Shown: one piece after another, positions 32,805 through 45,979 of the stretch
Layout of the letters: each line of letters opens with the position of its first letter
Position numbering within the stretch: position 1 is the stretch's first letter
DNA from: Enoplolaimus lenunculus
Lineage: Eukaryota > Nematoda > Enoplea > Enoplida > Thoracostomopsidae
Reading direction: 5' to 3'
Assembly (NCBI GenBank): GCA_030248215.1
Contig: JASANG010002858.1
Span: forward strand, 97,331-161,330
Length of the DNA stretch: 64,000 nucleotides
Translations under genes and position numbers: made by a program
The notes under the pieces: model-generated
What the model saw: only the letters and a program-made list of their open reading frames with translations
Told to the model about the DNA's origin: nothing
The model's database searches: none

Positions 32805-35800
32805 ATTACCTGAAATGCCACTCTGATTAGCTGATACACAAAAATTGTCCTGGACTACTAAAACAATAAGGATCGTACGAATTACATCTAAAGCCTTTTA
32901 TATCTTTATAAATTAGAAAATATACAATGACAGGAAACATATAGACATTTGTACACTTCCTCCACAAGCCTAAGCCGAAGCATATACCTAATTCTAAACC
33001 AGTTAGTCTGTCTTGGTAGGATTGGTCGGGTGCTTCAGACGCTTTTACTATGCAGCTGGAAAAGTGTTCCAAACTTCAAGCCTACCGATACTAAGGTAAG
33101 CACACACCAATGACACCACACAGTCAGCCCCACCAACTGCTTTTATCGTCGACTTTATATATGTCGACAGGTATGCTGCCGGCAAGCATACGTATAGTGC
33201 AATGCAGTACATTGTATGTGCACATAACGGACAAGCACGCCTTACATGCTTTACAAGCCTAATTCTAAGTTAGTTATGCTAAAACCTCTGTGGAATGTGT
33301 GGATCAAATTTGGACATACAAAACACAGTTAAAATTGTTTCTTCTGTCTTCTGTTCACAATCGGATCGAAATATCCAAATGTACACCAGGGCAAAGGGTC
33401 GTATGAAACTTGTGTCGCCAAGGTGTTGGCCGAAATTTGTGACTTGCAAACTAAATGGAGGAATGAGAATCTCACTAATTAAATCGCTAAAGTGGGATCC
33501 AGTCCTCCACTTAATTGTGCAAGAATAACACGACGTTTAAATTGTTATCCAATCACATCCAAGTAGTTTGAGTGACAAACCAATTATTAATGGTTAATAA
33601 CGGAATATTTAAAATTGACCAATAGCATTGAAGTTAACATAATTAAAGGCGCACGGTTCTGTCCGTTATTATAATATCACATATTTATTTCGTTTATAAT
33701 AACATTAATTACATAAGTAATTACAAAATTAGCAATATAACAAATTACTGTTAAAATTTCATGGTTAATTACATTTCAACTCTAACAAAGTTGTGCTAAA
33801 ATTTAATAATTTCGCGAAATCTGGTGGTAATGTGCACAAGATCCACTTTAATACCTGCTTTTCACTCTGACTTCCTCAGATTAACTTTTAATTTAATTAA
33901 TAATTTTTAGTACCCAATTTAGGCATCAGCAAGTTTAGACTAAAACCACAGTTCCAACTAATAGTGATTCACTAAAGAGAACCAAAGTGCAACCGGATAT
34001 CCGGAGCCGGCAAAAACACATCCGGCTCGGGTACTCTATACTACCGAATGTTTTTTTGCTAAAAAGTATACCATAACCTTATATTTATTCTATTATTCAT
34101 GACCGATATCATTATATTTCGCTTTGAATTTTGTGCGAAATGATAGCAATAAGTACTTCAAGAATCCCACTTACTACTATGGTCGTTGTGGAAACAGATT
34201 TATAAGACATTACAGCAAGTAGCACAAAATTAAAGTAATGATTTAAAATAGGTACATTAATTGTTGAATGGACATTACTTTAAAATATTGTACAATTTAA
34301 TACACAGCTGAAATATATTTATCCATCCCCCGTCCTTTCTCTGCTTTCAATCACAATATTTTTTCAATGTCTTCTTAATTGTTGTAAATTCCACAAACCC
34401 CTTTATGACGCTTTCATACCATTGTCGTGTTGACCAAAACTGATCGGATCTAGTTGGAAGTAATAGATCTGGCAAATCGGGTCGACCGACCACAAAATAG
34501 TACAATGCGAGACCTCACTCCCAACTAAACCAAACCAGCAAACTTTTTTTGCCATTTCAGAATCACCTCAGAATTCAGATGACGTCATCAGCCTCAAAAT
34601 AAGCAATTGTTCACCGTCCGTTTTGGCAAGTCGGCTAAATATTTTCTATTTTAGAATTTTGGCCATTGAATTAGTTTATAACATTGCCGTTGCTGTTATA
34701 CGATATAAAGTGGTATTTCGTTTACTTCTATTTTTATTTAAATCAGTATTCTATCCATGTGGATGGTGTCGATTACAGCGGAATAATGAAAGAACCTAAA
34801 ATACAAATAAATGTATACGCATAATTGCATAACGTTTTCTTGGCACTTGTACGCATTCCCTCACAAGACTAAACCTAACGCTAAGCGTAAGTGATGCAAA
34901 GATGAGAAAATTTTTTGAAAACTGTAAAGAGAAATGGCAGGCAAGCAGTATTGCTTACTAAATTTATTAGCTGAAAACATTATTTTTAGCTACGCATTTA
35001 AACTATTAAACTAACGTTTCAAATATATATGAAAAAATATGTGATCATTTAAATTTTCTGATATTAAAACACAACAACAATCACGATCCAGCCGGAAGCC
35101 ACGGATAATTGCGAAATCAACCACATATTAAACACAAACGTCATTCATATTTTGAATGGAAAGTTTGAAAAGGTACACAAGTCAGACAACAAATTAAGCT
35201 TAGAAATGTCTGAAATAAAATTCCAGGCCGTTTAAACATATTAATTCTTCCCATATTAACGCCGTTTGTAAAATTACCAAATTTAAGTATACTGGCTGTT
35301 GTATACTTTGCTAACGTTTTCGCTTTAGGCTTAACGTTAGGCTTAGAAAAAAGCTTACCTATGCCTAATTGTTTGCTTATGCCATTGGCGAAGCCTTATC
35401 CTGTCACTAAAAGCTTTAACTTTAAATGTAGGGGATTGTATAACAACCAAGGATGCAATTAGGCTCAACATATACTTAGATCATGGTTTATTTACTTACC
35501 TCAAGTCACCTCTCGAAGCGGCTAAATTTTGCCTGTGATAATCTTACAAGAAACTTTACAGTATCGAGTAGAAAAAACATACGCACGCGACGATTTTGGT
35601 TTTCTAACCAGCCTGAGCTTTAACCCCAGGCTCCTGGTGTTGAAAACTTACCATGCCCTGCATATATTCCAGCATGTTACCCGTTTGTAATAAAATATCT
35701 ACTCAATATCGATCAGCTACAGAATTTGTGTTATTGACAGAAAAATTTTGAGTTCAACCAAAAAAAATGCTTACGAATTTTTATTCAAAATGAAAATGAT

Positions 35801-36969
35801 TTGTGGCAAATTTAAAATAGGAAAACTCTAAATCCACTTAGAAACTACCAATCACTACTTTAGTAAATATGCTTCACACGGCTTCATATTAATGCTATGC
35901 GATAGAGTGAATTTGTGTAACAATGGTCGATAAATATCCCGAGACACCTGTGCTAAAATTGCTTCTGTACCAATAATGTTAGCGTCGTAATAGCTGATAA
36001 AGCTTACGATCCGTTTAATATAAACATAAACGTTAGAAGTTGAACTTAAAGCGCAAAAATTAAAATGGTTATGCAAACACGTTGGCCTAGCAATCAGGGG
36101 TAAACTGATATATAAATGCACAATTTAAACGATTATAACGATCTACTAGCAATGAATTCTTATCTTATAAGTTGCCAAAATGCAATAGCCCTTGCGTCAA
36201 ATAATGTCTCGAAAATGTTTGCTAAATTATGCGCACAATAGCCTAGTGAATGCTAAATCTAGAACAAATATTGAACTGTATAAACTGATACTAAATGGTA
36301 TGATACATTTCAGTACTGCACCTAAATTTATACATTGCAATATTGCTTCTATATATGTGTGTATCCAGTCAATTATATTATTCGGGCGCAAAGCTGAAGA
36401 GTAACCTAAAAATAGGTTAAACTGTTGCGTGTTATCAAATGCATTTTTCGCAGAGACAAAGAGTGCATAGGTTGTTGAGCCTATGGCAATAAATTAAAAC
36501 CCCGTTATATTTGAAATTTAGCGACAATATTATTTAAGCGGATTCTAGGTTTTAACTATGGCGCCGACTAAACGAAGCAACGACGGACACATTGTTCATG
36601 ATAAGCGATTTTGCTTTTAATTTGCCGAACAATGTGTTTTTTCTTCAAAGGCTGTATTATACCGGACGCTGAGCATTAAAATAGACATTAAGAAAATACA
36701 AAAGTATAATATAACTGTGAATTTAGTTACAAAAAATATATATACGATAATAACGAATAGGTTTGGCGAAAATCATTATCCAATCGTCTTTATTTGAGCA
36801 AAGATTTGAATACGAAAAACATTCTCTAAAAATATGTTGTAAACTGCGTTCTTCCTTACCATTACAGCTGAGCGTTCGTTGCCTCATATCGTGCTTGCTT
36901 CATACGAACATTAGTATTTTACGATAGAAACAAGATTTTTTTTTGAGAAATTAGCATAATAATAATTAA
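32805..36969. other. No gene recognised (4.2 kb)
   Basis: AT-rich DNA with small TTAGGC patches (about 34875-34890 and 35325-35365), a short terminus-like CAACCGGATATCCGGAGCCG near 33990, and no exon-like frame. Short open frames at 33295, 35855 and 36192 have no support. Confidence 0.45.
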
Positions 36970-37166
36970 AGCCAATGTTACTTTTACGGGCGTAACAGCA
37001 GATTAAGCTTATTCCTAAGCCTAAGCCTAAGCCTAAGCGTTGCAAAATTGTGTTCCTAAGCCTAAGCCTAAGCCTAAGTCTAAGCAAAAAAATGTAATCT
37101 AGCATCTAAACCTACTCTTTTATAGACCCACTAGAAACCTGGACGACCCTTAAAGTAATATGGGCC
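36970..37166 (-). repeat. TTAGGC-core MITE, family A, copy 2, with target duplication
   Basis: The ends are GCCAATGTTACTTTTACGGG and CCCTTAAAGTAATATGGGCC. Flanking octamers ATAATTAA and GTAATTAA match at 7 of 8 bases, as expected for an 8-bp target duplication. The core has two arrays of 4-5 TTAGGC complements with almost no decay, split by GTTGCAAAATTGTGTTC. Confidence 0.85.
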
Positions 37167-38003
37167 GTAATTAACACTTATGACTTGTTTTTAAACACAG
37201 GCACTATTGTAGTAGAACGCAAACGAGGATGTATTGTGAACTGCAATGTGTTGCATTAAAGCAATAAACAACTGAGCAGTTGTTAAACTAGCAGCATTGT
37301 GACAAAAAGGCATAGTTATCGAACATGTCAACCAGCTCGAAGGATGATCAATTAAAAAGTTCAACTTCTGTCCCATTCATTATAAAACGATACTAATTTA
37401 ATTTTCAATTGAAAGTTGAATGCAGTTAACGAGCGTTCAACTGAGACAGCAGTTGAAAGCATTGCATCAGGTTGAGCGAGTATGTTCACAGTCGATAGCG
37501 TTCACAATATTAAGGTTAATAAACAAACGTAACTGAAAATAAAATTAAATTTTTTGTCTTTGTCTTTCGCGCTATTTTAATAAAGAAAATGTATATTTGG
37601 TTTCCACTAAAGAAATCGGTTTGTGGGTGGCACCGAATAATTGTGGTTTGTCCCTCCCTGCTATTGTAAATTCAAGATTGTATACATTTAAACCGAGGCT
37701 ATTTGGGGGCACTAGCCGAGTTTGGGGGGCTCGGGCCTTAATGTCTACCGCTGGCGATGCGTTTGGCAGCTATCTTTAAACAATTATACAAACAAATTGA
37801 GGACAATAAGCAATGAAAATACCCCAGTAACACGGATTATTTCACTACAAAGCGCAAAACTAATTGTCGTTGCGATGCTATTCTTTGAATAACTTACTTC
37901 TGTAACAGTAGTTATTTTGGCTGCCCAAAATAACAATTAGTGTTTGGGATGGCGCAGTTGCCAACAGGAAAACATATAGACGTTCAAGACGCGACAAATA
38001 TAC
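37167..38003. other. No gene recognised
   Basis: A GC-richer hAT-like block lies at about 37600-37780 (open frame of 60 codons, no support). The rest is AT-rich with nothing I can assign. Confidence 0.4.
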
Positions 38004-38388
38004 CAGGGTACAACCGGAGGTCTGCCTCCGGCTTCGGCTCCGGCAAAAAATCGGCCTCCACCTCCGGCTCCGGTAAAATTTTTGCGGAGGTTCCGGCACT
38101 TTCGGTAGTAAAATTTTGCATAATTTTATTAAATATATCTGTTTAGCGCGTTTCGGTTTACTTTTGTCACAATTTTGAGGAAAGCATTTCGAAAATTTCG
38201 CCGAAAATTAGCTTAAAGCCAAACAAATTAACAACATAGTGCCGACACTGGCTAAAATTAACTAGTTAATTATCATCGATACTACATAATTTCGCCTTAC
38301 CTCCGCCTCCGCCTTCGACTCCGGCTGCGGCAAGTTTCGTTGACCTCCGGCTCCGGCTCTGGTGTTTTTCACCTCCGGTTGCACCCTG
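38004..38388 (+). repeat. MITE family D, copy 2, with near-perfect target duplication
   Basis: It starts CAGGGTACAACCGGAGGTCT and ends CACCTCCGGTTGCACCCTG. Flanking octamers AAATATAC and ATATATAC match at 7 of 8 positions. CAGGG ends with an 8-bp duplication indicate a hAT-type non-autonomous element. The interior is AT-rich between CCGGCTCCGG-rich arms. Confidence 0.85.
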
Positions 38389-38784
38389 ATATATACTGTT
38401 CTTTTTTTGAATTCCAAGTTTTCTCATTAACGAAAATATATAATACTATGTGTAGCTGCTAAAGAACTAAAAAAAACTTTCGACACTATTTCTAATGTAA
38501 TAGAAACAAGAGTCAACTGAATCTCAGTTTATAGCTTTCTAGGATAGCTTTCGAGCGAAATACTGCAGGTAAAGTTCAAACAGTGAGCGAACGTTCGAGA
38601 GCTTTGATTTAGAATTTAAACAGAAACAACAGACAGGCGACTACTGGTTTGCAAAACAGATCCGGTTTAAAGAATCCTTGGTGTTTGAAATATCTCATAT
38701 TGTAATTTATGACGGGCATGGCTAGGCTGCACGAGTGTCATGCATTGACAATGGGAAGATACGTTTTAGAGGAACACCCTAGGA

Positions 38785-39005
38785 GTGGATCCAGAGGGGA
38801 AGCGTATGGAGGGGGGCAGAAAAAACCTTACAATTTATTACTTGAAAATTTTTTGGTGATAAAATGATAACGTCCCAACTTTACAATTTTTTACATGAGA
38901 AAGTTTTTGGTGATACAATAATAAGATCCATAGTTAACAATTTTTTCGTTTCATAACATTTACCATGGTCGCCTCCCGTCAGACAAACTTTTTAATCCGC
39001 CTCTG
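38785..39005 (+). repeat. MITE family H, fuller copy
   Basis: It starts GGAGTGGATCCAGAGGGGAA, contains two TTTTGGTGATA-type blocks with AATTTTTTAC runs, and ends TTTTTAATCCGCCTCTGG. The ends resemble the GGCGGATCCAGA terminus common in hAT elements. Confidence 0.55.
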
Positions 39006-39243
39006 GCTGCACTCCTTGCAGATTTCTAACGGTGCTCAAGTTGTTAAATAAAATTGCTTTACGCACGTTTACACTAAAGCCGACTGAAAGAAAATATCAC
39101 ATACATCATTTCATCTTTATTTATCACTGTATCTTCGAATACCACACTAAATTCTACCGGAATTCCTATTCCATCCAAAATTCCTGCAAAAATGAAATTT
39201 TTGTTCCTGTTCCTGTTGTGGCGCAGAAAGGCGCAGGAACTGG

Positions 39244-39365
39244 TGTCGCATGAAAAAATGACGACAGGTAAAAACGACCCCACTAAAAGTGGCCCCGGTG
39301 AGTTTTACATTTTTTACACAGCACTAAAATTTTACTTGATGCAAAAATTACTTTCCGCTGGCGAA
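39244..39365 (+). repeat. Unexpanded relative of the 73-bp-satellite MITE
   Basis: It starts TGTCGCATGAAAAAATGACG, passes through AACGACCCCACTAAAAGTGG and CACAGCACTAAAATTTTACT, and ends ATTACTTTCCGCTGGCGA. Reverse-complemented, it matches the left and right flanks of the satellite at 21441-24200, with one unit-like segment where the array has about 35. Confidence 0.7.
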
Positions 39366-39369
39366 TTTT

Positions 39370-41095
39370 CTTATGCGTAGTGAAAGTTTAATTTACATAG
39401 GCAAACCATTCTTATCGCTCATAATTAGAAGGCCATACGATGAAACTGGATTAAGTTAAAGAAAAAACTGTCAGAAAATTCAAACCACACCTATATGGGC
39501 TTAGCCAAGATTTTTGTTTGGCGCCCCACATCGCTGAACTAGTAAGGGTTTTGCTAGACCTTTGGCGTTTATTTTACCTGAGGTATGAGTTTACAAATGA
39601 AGAATGTCTTGCATAAAATCAAGGTAGTCGCTTCAAATATTTAAAGTTTGTGACTGGAATTGTTACTTATTTCAAAAACATCTTTCGGTAGAACGAGGTC
39701 GTACCTTGAATTACCCGCATCCCAAAAACAAACACCACTCTTGTTTGCTTTGACAAATCAAGGATTGTTTGGTGGAATCCGAGCTTGGCACAGCCTTCTC
39801 CAGCGAGCTAAACACCGAGACTATCCTTAATGTTTTTGAGCTCCTTTTAAGGCCGTCTAAGTTTTTGATCTCCTTTTAAGGCCGTCTAAGTTTTTGCGGA
39901 TCTAATGGCTGTATTTAGCAAGGGTTCAAGTAACTCGTGGTAATTCCTGCTCCATCATCTGGCTGAACTGAACCGGAAGTCATTTGGGCACAGGCGTTAA
40001 TTAAAACTAAAAATTACGCTTTTAAAAATTTTACTAAAACTCTGTTCCTTTTCATAACCTACCCACGGGAGCAGGGTCGGTCTAACCAAGTTCGAGGCAC
40101 ACAAACTTGAATCTTAAATATCAGCGTTTCTGCTAGTCGGTTGACGGAATACGTTAAACTCGTATGTCTTGCCATAGCGAAACGAATGCGAAGCTAGACA
40201 ACCAGACGAATTTTTGTATAAAATCTCACGGTCAACTTTTCATTGTGGTTACCCCAACCATCGGAGGCCGCTCCCAATTCATGTTTGGGGGGTCAATGAG
40301 ACCGGAATGTCATATACGAGCTTCTAGACAATCGGTTCGTGGTGCACAAGCGGGGTCCTGTGTAGAAAATTTTAAATAAGAAGCTGCAGTCAATTGTTCA
40401 GAAAACCCAGAGAAAGTGCAGTTCAGCTATACCCTCTTGCACACACCTACCAGGTGTCCGCTCGACTTCCTGTTGTGGTTCTGTCTCTAGATCCGGTTTA
40501 GTATATTTTTCAGTCCTTTAAAAGGCATACGGTACCTATACAGTACTCCCATCCCAATTTGTATAATGAGCCCTAAATTGTGATTCCTAGCTGCTTATGT
40601 GACAAAAATACTTCACGAGATACTTCCTTTAATCACTTTGATGTAATCTTAAATGTATTGTAAATGTAAATAAGCGAACAACAAACATTTTGTACTACAA
40701 ATTGGGTTCTAAAATTAGCTGAACCCAGTTAAATATGTAGTTTAGGTGCAAAGAATCGTTAGAGATAACGATAAACGAGACTATATTATGGCGTTGTTTA
40801 AAAACAAAACCAAAAACTTACCGTAACCTTATGGCTATTAAATGCTAAATGAACCTGAAAAAAGTTTAAAAGCAGGTTTAATTGCTCAAATCAGCCAAAA
40901 TATTTGAACTTGCGTTCAGTGATGAATCCATTAAGTCGAGATGACAGGGTATCTATTCTAAATGCCGTCAAAATATGCTTATCTAAGATATTTTCTGCAT
41001 TGAATTTGACAATAAAATGCCGAAGGTGCAAAATTTTGTCACATAGGAAATGATACGAAAATCATTTTCTCGACACTTCCGGTGCGGAATACCTC
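39370..41095. other. No gene recognised with confidence
   Basis: A two-copy 31-bp direct repeat (TCCTTTTAAGGCCGTCTAAG) lies at about 39838-39897. A plus-strand frame at 40164-40379 has no support. A minus-strand exon-like stretch ends at a donor-like CACCTG|GTAGGT at 40451/40450 and reads KPDLETEPQQEVERTPG, but has no clear acceptor. Confidence 0.3.
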
Positions 41096-41297
41096 GGCCA
41101 ATTTAAAGATCAGGGGCGGAACAGTATTATCAGCAAATTCCTAAGCCTAAGCCTAAACCTAGTTGTAAGCGTAAGAATGAGCATATTCCTAAGCCTAAAA
41201 CATAAACCTAAACTACGAAAAAAACTAGTCTAAAGCTTAAGCTTACTCTATTGCAGTTGCACAAAAAAACGATCCCTGCCTGATCTTTACATGGGCC
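41096..41297 (+). repeat. TTAGGC-core MITE, family C, with perfect 8-bp target duplication
   Basis: It starts GGCCAATTTAAAGATCAGGG and ends CCTGATCTTTACATGGGCC. AATACCTC lies directly on both sides (41088-41095 and 41298-41305). The core has TTAGGC complements (CCTAAGCCTAAGCC) in two patches, then AGTCTAAAGCTTAAGCTTAC. Length is 202 bp. Confidence 0.92.
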
Positions 41298-41445
41298 AAT
41301 ACCTCGTCCAACAGTTGGATTCGCCAGTGCTTGCATTAACGGTTAACTAGTGACCTACAATCCTATTCAGCGTTAACTTGCGAGAGGATATCATCTTGAA
41401 GCACCACTGAAACCGTTTCCCAGGCGAGTGTATTTTACTAGTTTT

Positions 41446-41803
41446 TACTCTCTAAAAACTTAAACTTAAATTATAGCTTAACTAACCTTGAATATTGGTT
41501 TAAGTAAAACTGAAATGGCTGAACGAATTAACTAAACTAGAATTTTATGTTTTTCTTAAACTGACATATTTTTAAGTTTAACACGAGTTCAAGTACACTT
41601 ATTTTTGGTTTAAGTAACAAATCCTACTCAGAAATTATGTGTATATAAAAGTTCACTAAGCTTAGCGTAAACAAAAAATACGTAAGGTTGTAAATTAGTC
41701 TAAGAGTAAACCAACCTGCTAGTTCAGTTAATCTAGAAATTTGCTTTAATACTGCCGGATGAGCTTAAGCTTAAATCAGTTTAGTATAAGCTTTTAGAGA
41801 GTA
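41446..41803 (+). repeat. TA-flanked MITE, family J, copy 1
   Basis: It starts TACTCTCTAAAAACTTAAAC and ends AAGCTTTTAGAGAGTA. The interior is TTTAAGTTTA-rich. Length 358 bp, identical to copy 2 at 41905-42262 in the same orientation. TA at both ends suggests a Tc1/mariner-type element. Confidence 0.85.
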
Positions 41804-41904
41804 GATACTTAGGAAACCGTAGGGTCCACTCGGATACGAAAAAATCTGGATTCGAATGTACACATTCCGAATGTCAAGCACACATATGTCAACAAAACGT
41901 AACA

Positions 41905-42262
41905 TACTCTCTAAAAACTTAAACTTAAATTATAGCTTAACTAAACTTGAATATTAATTTTAATAAAACTTAAATGGCTGGACGGACTAACTAAACTAGA
42001 ATTTTAAGTTTTACTTAAACTAACATGTTTTTAACTTTAACATGAGTTTAAGTAAACTTATTTTTAGTATAAGTAATGAGTGCAGCTCAGAAATTACGTG
42101 TATTTAAGAGTTTGTTAAGTTTAGCTTAAACTAAAAATATGTAAGATTTGAAATGAATTTAAGCGTAAACCTACTTGTTAGTTTAGTTAATCTACAAAGT
42201 AAGTTTAATACTGCTGGATTACCTTAAGCTTAAAACAAGTTTGTTTAAGCTTTTAGAGAGTA
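41905..42262 (+). repeat. TA-flanked MITE, family J, copy 2
   Basis: Same ends and 358-bp length as 41446-41803, separated from it by about 100 bp of unrelated DNA. Scattered substitutions show the pair is not brand new. Confidence 0.85.
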
Positions 42263-42424
42263 GTAGTCAGCCTAGTATATTTTATATACTTGTTAGAATT
42301 TGTACAATTTTGTTCCTACAAGTGTTTTGATAGTAAATTTCTTTCCTGGTGCATCGGTAACATAGACACTTTTCGTGAGTATCGGTATAGGCACTACAAA
42401 AAATTGACGATTATTTGCTGATAC

Positions 42425-42525
42425 GTTTTGCATTTAGCAGTGACAAGTCATTGAAAACCCTTGAATGTCGCTCATGAAACATTTTTAGCCTCCCTACCAT
42501 GGTGAGCTTGCAACGGGCTTGGTTT
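42425..42525 (+). repeat. MITE family G fragment
   Basis: GACAAGTCATTGAAAACCCT through GGTGAGCTTGCAACGGGCTT matches the right half of family G. The left end is absent. Confidence 0.5.
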
Positions 42526-44548
42526 ATCAGAGCGTCTGATCAGGAAACTGCTATCTCTCTTGCGTTTGTGTTTGAAATAATTAATTTAAGAGATTCGTTG
42601 TCTGCTCAGTTGCAGAACAGTTGGAAGAAAAAATCTTACGAGCGAAGCGAGCGCAATACTGAACAAATTTTTAGCACTCGAAGTCTTTGAAAAAGCAAAT
42701 TTTGTAGTTGGGCTTTGAAAAAGTGGGGGCTTAACGCCTATGAGCCCCGTAGATGCGCCACTGTTTAATAATGCAGTTTCGTTATATTGTAGTTGTTAGC
42801 GAAACGCTGGAAGTATAATCTTACCTTGGTATATCCCAGTGGTACCGCGTTGTAGACGCTACATTCCTCTGTATGTATTAACCAGGATTTCAGTTCGGGT
42901 GGGAGAATACAACCTCAAACATTTACATGTAGAATTCATTACGTTTCTATAAAGCCTTTTAAGGGTTGTTTTACCTGGTCTACTTTATAAGCTTCGAAAC
43001 AGGATATATCAACTCTATATATCCCGTTGTATAAGCTTGTGTAATAGGTAATCAATGCAAAATATTGACTAAAAGCGCCAAGAACCCAACCGCTCGCACA
43101 TATAAGACACGATCGTCATGCTTTCCTTGCAAGGGTTGTGCCGATTGGGTCCAAGCTTTGGGACTGCACCCCCCGAATTCGGTTTGATTTCTCGCTCAAC
43201 GACTCTAACGTATTTAGTCATCGTAAACAATTAACCAATTCTAAAGAACCAATGAATGAGTCCATTCGTTTATATTATATTGCACGTTTTTCGGCACGCC
43301 ACTGCAAATTACTAAGCTCATATTTAACCTTGCCCGTATAGAAAGACAATGAACAACATACATTTGACATGATAAAAATCAAAAATATTTTTATCCTAAA
43401 CACACAAGTTTCGATGTAAAATGTACTAAACAAACAGTTTAGTAAACCAGGGATGGTGGGGTATTGCTCGAGTTTGGTTCATTTTACACCGATGTACGAA
43501 AGAGAAATTTAATTCCATTCAGAATTTAACAGCAGTACTTGATAAAATTTACACAGTGCATTTACATCGTGTAGCAAAACTAAGCTAAGACGGTAGCTGT
43601 GATTTTCTTTCAAGAAGCGTTTAATGGTATATTTAAGATAGTTAATAAATACGACTGATTATTTACTGTAAATCCTGTAGTAAAAGTGTCTTTTTCACTG
43701 ACTCTTCTCAGAAATTTCGGTACGAAATGACCGCCGAACCCCCTTTATATACGATGGTTGCAACTGAGACTACTGAGAAACATACATACGGATAAGTATA
43801 GTAAGTAACTGATTTTGTACTGCGATAAAGCGTTAATTATATACCTTGAGTTTAGCGAATTTTCACCAAACATTGCGTGGTTAAGAAAAAAATACAGCCA
43901 CCGTTTAACAGCCGTGAAAAAAATAGTTTAGGACGCTATGACTAGAGTAGACTGAACGTTAGTGCATCAGCGAAACAATTGTTGAACGTTGTATCAAGGG
44001 AAGCCACAAGCAAGCTTGGCGGAGAAACGGAATGAAGAGAAAGTGCCTACAATTAACGTATTCGTAAATTATAAGCTTTACCAGGTTTATTCGTTAAACA
44101 AATTTGGCTGGCGTTTGTACATGTCTTATTTAGTGAAAAGTTGGCGTTTAACATCCATAACTTTTGAACCGGGGTGCTGAAGCCTTAAAAGTAGTACCGC
44201 TGACCAGAGCTCGCCGAAATCTATAAAATAAACTGTTTTTCTTTAAATTCCTATTGGGGTCCATATTCCGTATTTCCACCAGCAACTTTTACCAAAATGA
44301 GGAAATCATATCTGGAAACATCAAAATCAGTATTTTTTGAAGTGCATCCCAGGGTCGCTGCTCTTGTATCGCTAAAATTTTTTTCTATCAAAACTTGCTT
44401 CTATCATACATTTGATGAAATTTTTGCAGCAATAATCCAGAAAGTTCCCACGGTGGTTCAAGCAATACAACGTGCAACCGTTAGTTAAAATATTGCTCCA
44501 AAGTTATACAATTTTAGAAGCAATGTTAAGAAGTGCTACGAATTTTTT
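42526..44548. other. No gene recognised
   Basis: Short frames at 42499, 43138, 43989 and 44297 have no domain or splice support. The DNA is AT-rich without clear repeats. Confidence 0.4.
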
Positions 44549-44645
44549 GGCCAATGTTACTTTTAAGGGCATAACAGTAGATTAAGCGTATTCACTTTTA
44601 TAGACCAACCAGAAAGCTGGAAGCCCCTTAAAGTAACACGGGCCA
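44549..44645 (+). repeat. Family A MITE lacking the TTAGGC core
   Basis: It starts GGCCAATGTTACTTTTAAGG and ends CCCCTTAAAGTAACACGGGCC. Flanking octamers AATTTTTT and AATTTTCT match at 7 of 8. It keeps the AGTAGATTAAGCGTATTC and TTTTATAGACCAACCAGAAA blocks that border the core in copies 1 and 2, but the arrays between them are missing (97 versus 197 bp). Confidence 0.85.
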
Positions 44646-45410
44646 ATTTTCTGATCAATTTCGGTGTTAAAGCTTTGCATGTTACTACTCAAAGTTTGAC
44701 ATCACAGAAATATACGAAATATAAAATATGTAAACAGTTTAGATTCCCTATAAAATCGAGATAATGTTGTTCGTAGGCATCCGAATATGTCGGTTTTTCG
44801 CCGGATGTTAAACCTGGACCGGATATGCGGTCAAATTTTGCGCCCTAAATCTAACATCGTTGGCTCATGTAAGAACTCAAGAAGATTTCAAAGATAACCT
44901 CTCTTGACTAGAGACAGAAGTCTAAGACTTGAATCGCTTTTAAACAACCTGTGTTCGATAACTAGCTACATTATCAATAGTAAAATTTATAGCATCTATA
45001 AACAAATACTGCTTATTAGACTGGACAAGACTGCCGAGGTCATGAAACGACTTTAACTAAAATAGTTCTAGAGTTGTGGACGTTTTATCAAGTAACCTTC
45101 AAAATGATAACATTTAAACAAATCACTTTATTATTTATTATAAGCAGTATGACGGCGTTTATTTTGCAAGATACACATGAGAATTGCTTATATATTTCAA
45201 CCAATTTTAAACAATTAATTATTATTCATGCTAACAAAGGGTCTGTATACTTGGCCACACCCCAGGTAGAAAAGCTATTTATACTGTCCAGGGGAGTATA
45301 TAGAGAAGGGATAGAGGGGATATATCCATTCCCTTAATATCCGGAGAGACAAGAAAAGTACTAATAAGTTGGTACAGAAGAATCTTTTAGTTCGTTGAGT
45401 TAGGGTGCAA
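44646..45410. other. No gene recognised
   Basis: An 87-codon frame at 45074-45337 starts hydrophobic (MITFKQITLLFIISSMTAF) but lacks other support. The rest is AT-rich. Confidence 0.35.
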
Positions 45411-45768
45411 CCGGAACTATAAAATTCCAAAACCGCAACCGGAAAGTTAAAATATACCGGAACCGGAAAACAAAAAATGTTACCGAAAAATTCATTTTCA
45501 GCGCTATTTTATCGCTTTAATGGTGTCAAAATCTTGAAACAAATATAGTAGCTGAAAACGTATGATAAATTATGGAGTATGACACAAATCGAAAATTTTG
45601 GCAATACACGTTCAGACAATTTGAGAAAAAAATTTCGGAATGAGAAAAATAAATTTTCAGTACCGAAAATATCGAAAAATTCCGGTGAAAAAATAGATTT
45701 ATTACCGAAACCGGATAGTGAAAAATACCGGATTTCACTACAGGTATTGGAATTCCGGTTGCACCCTG
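45411..45768. repeat. MITE family E, long copy
   Basis: It starts TAGGGTGCAACCGGAACTAT and ends GGAATTCCGGTTGCACCCTG. Both arms are rich in ACCGGAA. The ends resemble those of family D, so D and E probably share a hAT-type transposase. Confidence 0.75.
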
Positions 45769-45979
45769 CCTAGAGATGAAAACATTACCTTAATACACAT
45801 CAGGTTATATGATATCCTAAACTGAAATCCTGGCTAACCCGTGAAACTGTTCGCTGATACATGATACTAAACTATTTTTAAAACGACATTTAAGCCTTAT
45901 CGTAAAAGATTACAAAATGTATAATGTCAAAAAATCAGCTACAAGCTGAATTTAATCAAGTTACTGTGTACACAGTAGG

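Noticed and set aside
42830-42910. tRNA-like sequence (CCCAGTGGTACCGCG with GTTCGGGTGGGAG)
   Set aside because: Box-like motifs are present but I could not fold a cloverleaf with an acceptor stem. The same applies to CTGAGTGGTCATCG near 6280.
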